The notes beneath the pieces were generated by a model. That model did not search any database. It worked only from the letters and a program-made list of their open reading frames with translations, and had not been told where the DNA came from. The translations under genes and the position numbers were made by a program. From Pseudomonadota bacterium (GTDB lineage: Bacteria; Pseudomonadota; Alphaproteobacteria; Rhizobiales; Xanthobacteraceae): a stretch of 15,505 bases of DNA. This document shows, one piece after another, positions 15,161-15,505 of this stretch (position 1 is its first letter; every line of letters starts with the position of its first letter). Location: the NCBI GenBank assembly GCA_023432885.1, contig JAEZEU010000610.1:1-15505 (forward strand), read 5' to 3'.

Positions 15161-15210
15161 GAGCATGGATCCGGAAAAGCGGGGCGCCGTTTTCCGAAAA
15201 GATCATGCTC
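15161..15210. repeat. Bradyrhizobium-type dispersed palindromic repeat, copy B
   Basis: GAGCATG (15161-15167) pairs with CATGCTC (15204-15210). Inner arms GGATCCGGAAAAGCGG and CCGTTTTCCGAAAAGATC form an imperfect long dyad around a GGCG centre. The right end GATCATGCTC equals that of the copy at 2489-2537, and the same strand reads SMIFSE in one frame. It sits in the leader region 20 bp before the erpA start. Confidence 0.65.
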
Positions 15211-15230
15211 AGAACAGAGAGACCGGAAAT

Positions 15231-15505
15231 ATGACTGCTGCCATTACCGTCAGCGAGCGGGCTGCCCGCCGGATCGGCGAAATCCTCAAGGGCGAAGGCG
15301 AAGGCGCCATGCTGCGCATCAGCGTCGAGGGCGGCGGCTGCTCGGGTTTCCAGTACAAGTTCGACGTCGACCACGCGAAGGCCGAGGACGATCTCGTGAT
15401 CTCCCGCGAGGGCGCGGTGGTGCTGGTCGATTCGGCCTCGGTGCCGTTCCTGGCGGGATCGGAGGTCGATTTCGTCGACGACCTGATCGGCGCCTCCTTC
15501 CGGGT
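15231..15505 (+). CDS. erpA: Iron-sulfur cluster insertion protein ErpA/IscA family (3' end outside window)
   Basis: This is an A-type Fe-S carrier that receives clusters from the assembly machinery and passes them to apoproteins. Ninety-one complete codons are visible of an expected 105-120. The start reads MTAAITVSERAARRIGEIL, and the first conserved cysteine is C37 in GGGCSGFQYKF (34-44). SASVPFLAGSEVDFVDDL (68-85) is also family-typical. The C-terminal CGCG pair of cysteines lies beyond the edge, so cluster-ligand completeness cannot be judged. The ATG at 15231 fits the family N-terminus, though only a weak purine-rich stretch precedes it. It is divergent from dgt, 161 bp away. Confidence 0.93.
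   Translation, partial: MTAAITVSERAARRIGEILKGEGEGAMLRISVEGGGCSGFQYKFDVDHAKAEDDLVISREGAVVLVDSASVPFLAGSEVDFVDDLIGASFR

Overview
This window looks like chromosomal DNA of a high-GC alphaproteobacterium of the Bradyrhizobium/Rhodopseudomonas group (Nitrobacteraceae). The protein sequences read like that group. The minus-strand gene order dgt-argS-(SPOR protein)-nagZ-scpA-scpB-tatA-tatB-tatC, followed by serS, is a familiar alphaproteobacterial housekeeping block. Two intergenic dyads (about 2489-2537 and 15161-15210) resemble a dispersed palindromic repeat common in Bradyrhizobium. No tRNA, rRNA, CRISPR array, insertion sequence, prophage or toxin-antitoxin pair was seen.

Right part (6027-15505): nine minus-strand genes run from dgt (dNTP triphosphohydrolase) through argS, a SPOR-domain membrane protein, nagZ (peptidoglycan recycling), scpA and scpB (condensin partners) to tatA, tatB and tatC (twin-arginine translocase). 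Spacing is tight: 11 bp for dgt/argS, and 4-bp ATGA overlaps for nagZ/scpA and tatB/tatC. A TATAAT box in the 159-bp scpB-tatA gap suggests tatABC can also be transcribed separately. At the right edge, divergent from dgt, is the start of erpA, an A-type Fe-S carrier cut by the window end.

Middle (2477-6026): serS lies on the minus strand and ends in a clear intrinsic terminator. Between serS and tatC, on the opposite strand, sits an OafA-type membrane acyltransferase with a C-terminal SGNH domain. It ends 6 bp from the convergent tatC stop and looks like an accessory gene placed inside the housekeeping block.

Left part (1-2476): this is accessory in character. It holds a conserved hypothetical gene, a decayed SulP-type anion permease fragment with an in-frame stop, and a NOX/ferric-reductase-type membrane flavocytochrome. 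The region upstream of the flavocytochrome contains a good FNR/FixK-type box at class II spacing and, further downstream, a perfect 20-bp palindrome. Bases 1-190 hold no gene that I can support.

I did not find a convincing new multi-gene system. The best leads are the FixK-box/palindrome control region of the flavocytochrome, the acyltransferase inserted between tatC and serS, and the structured leader of tatA.
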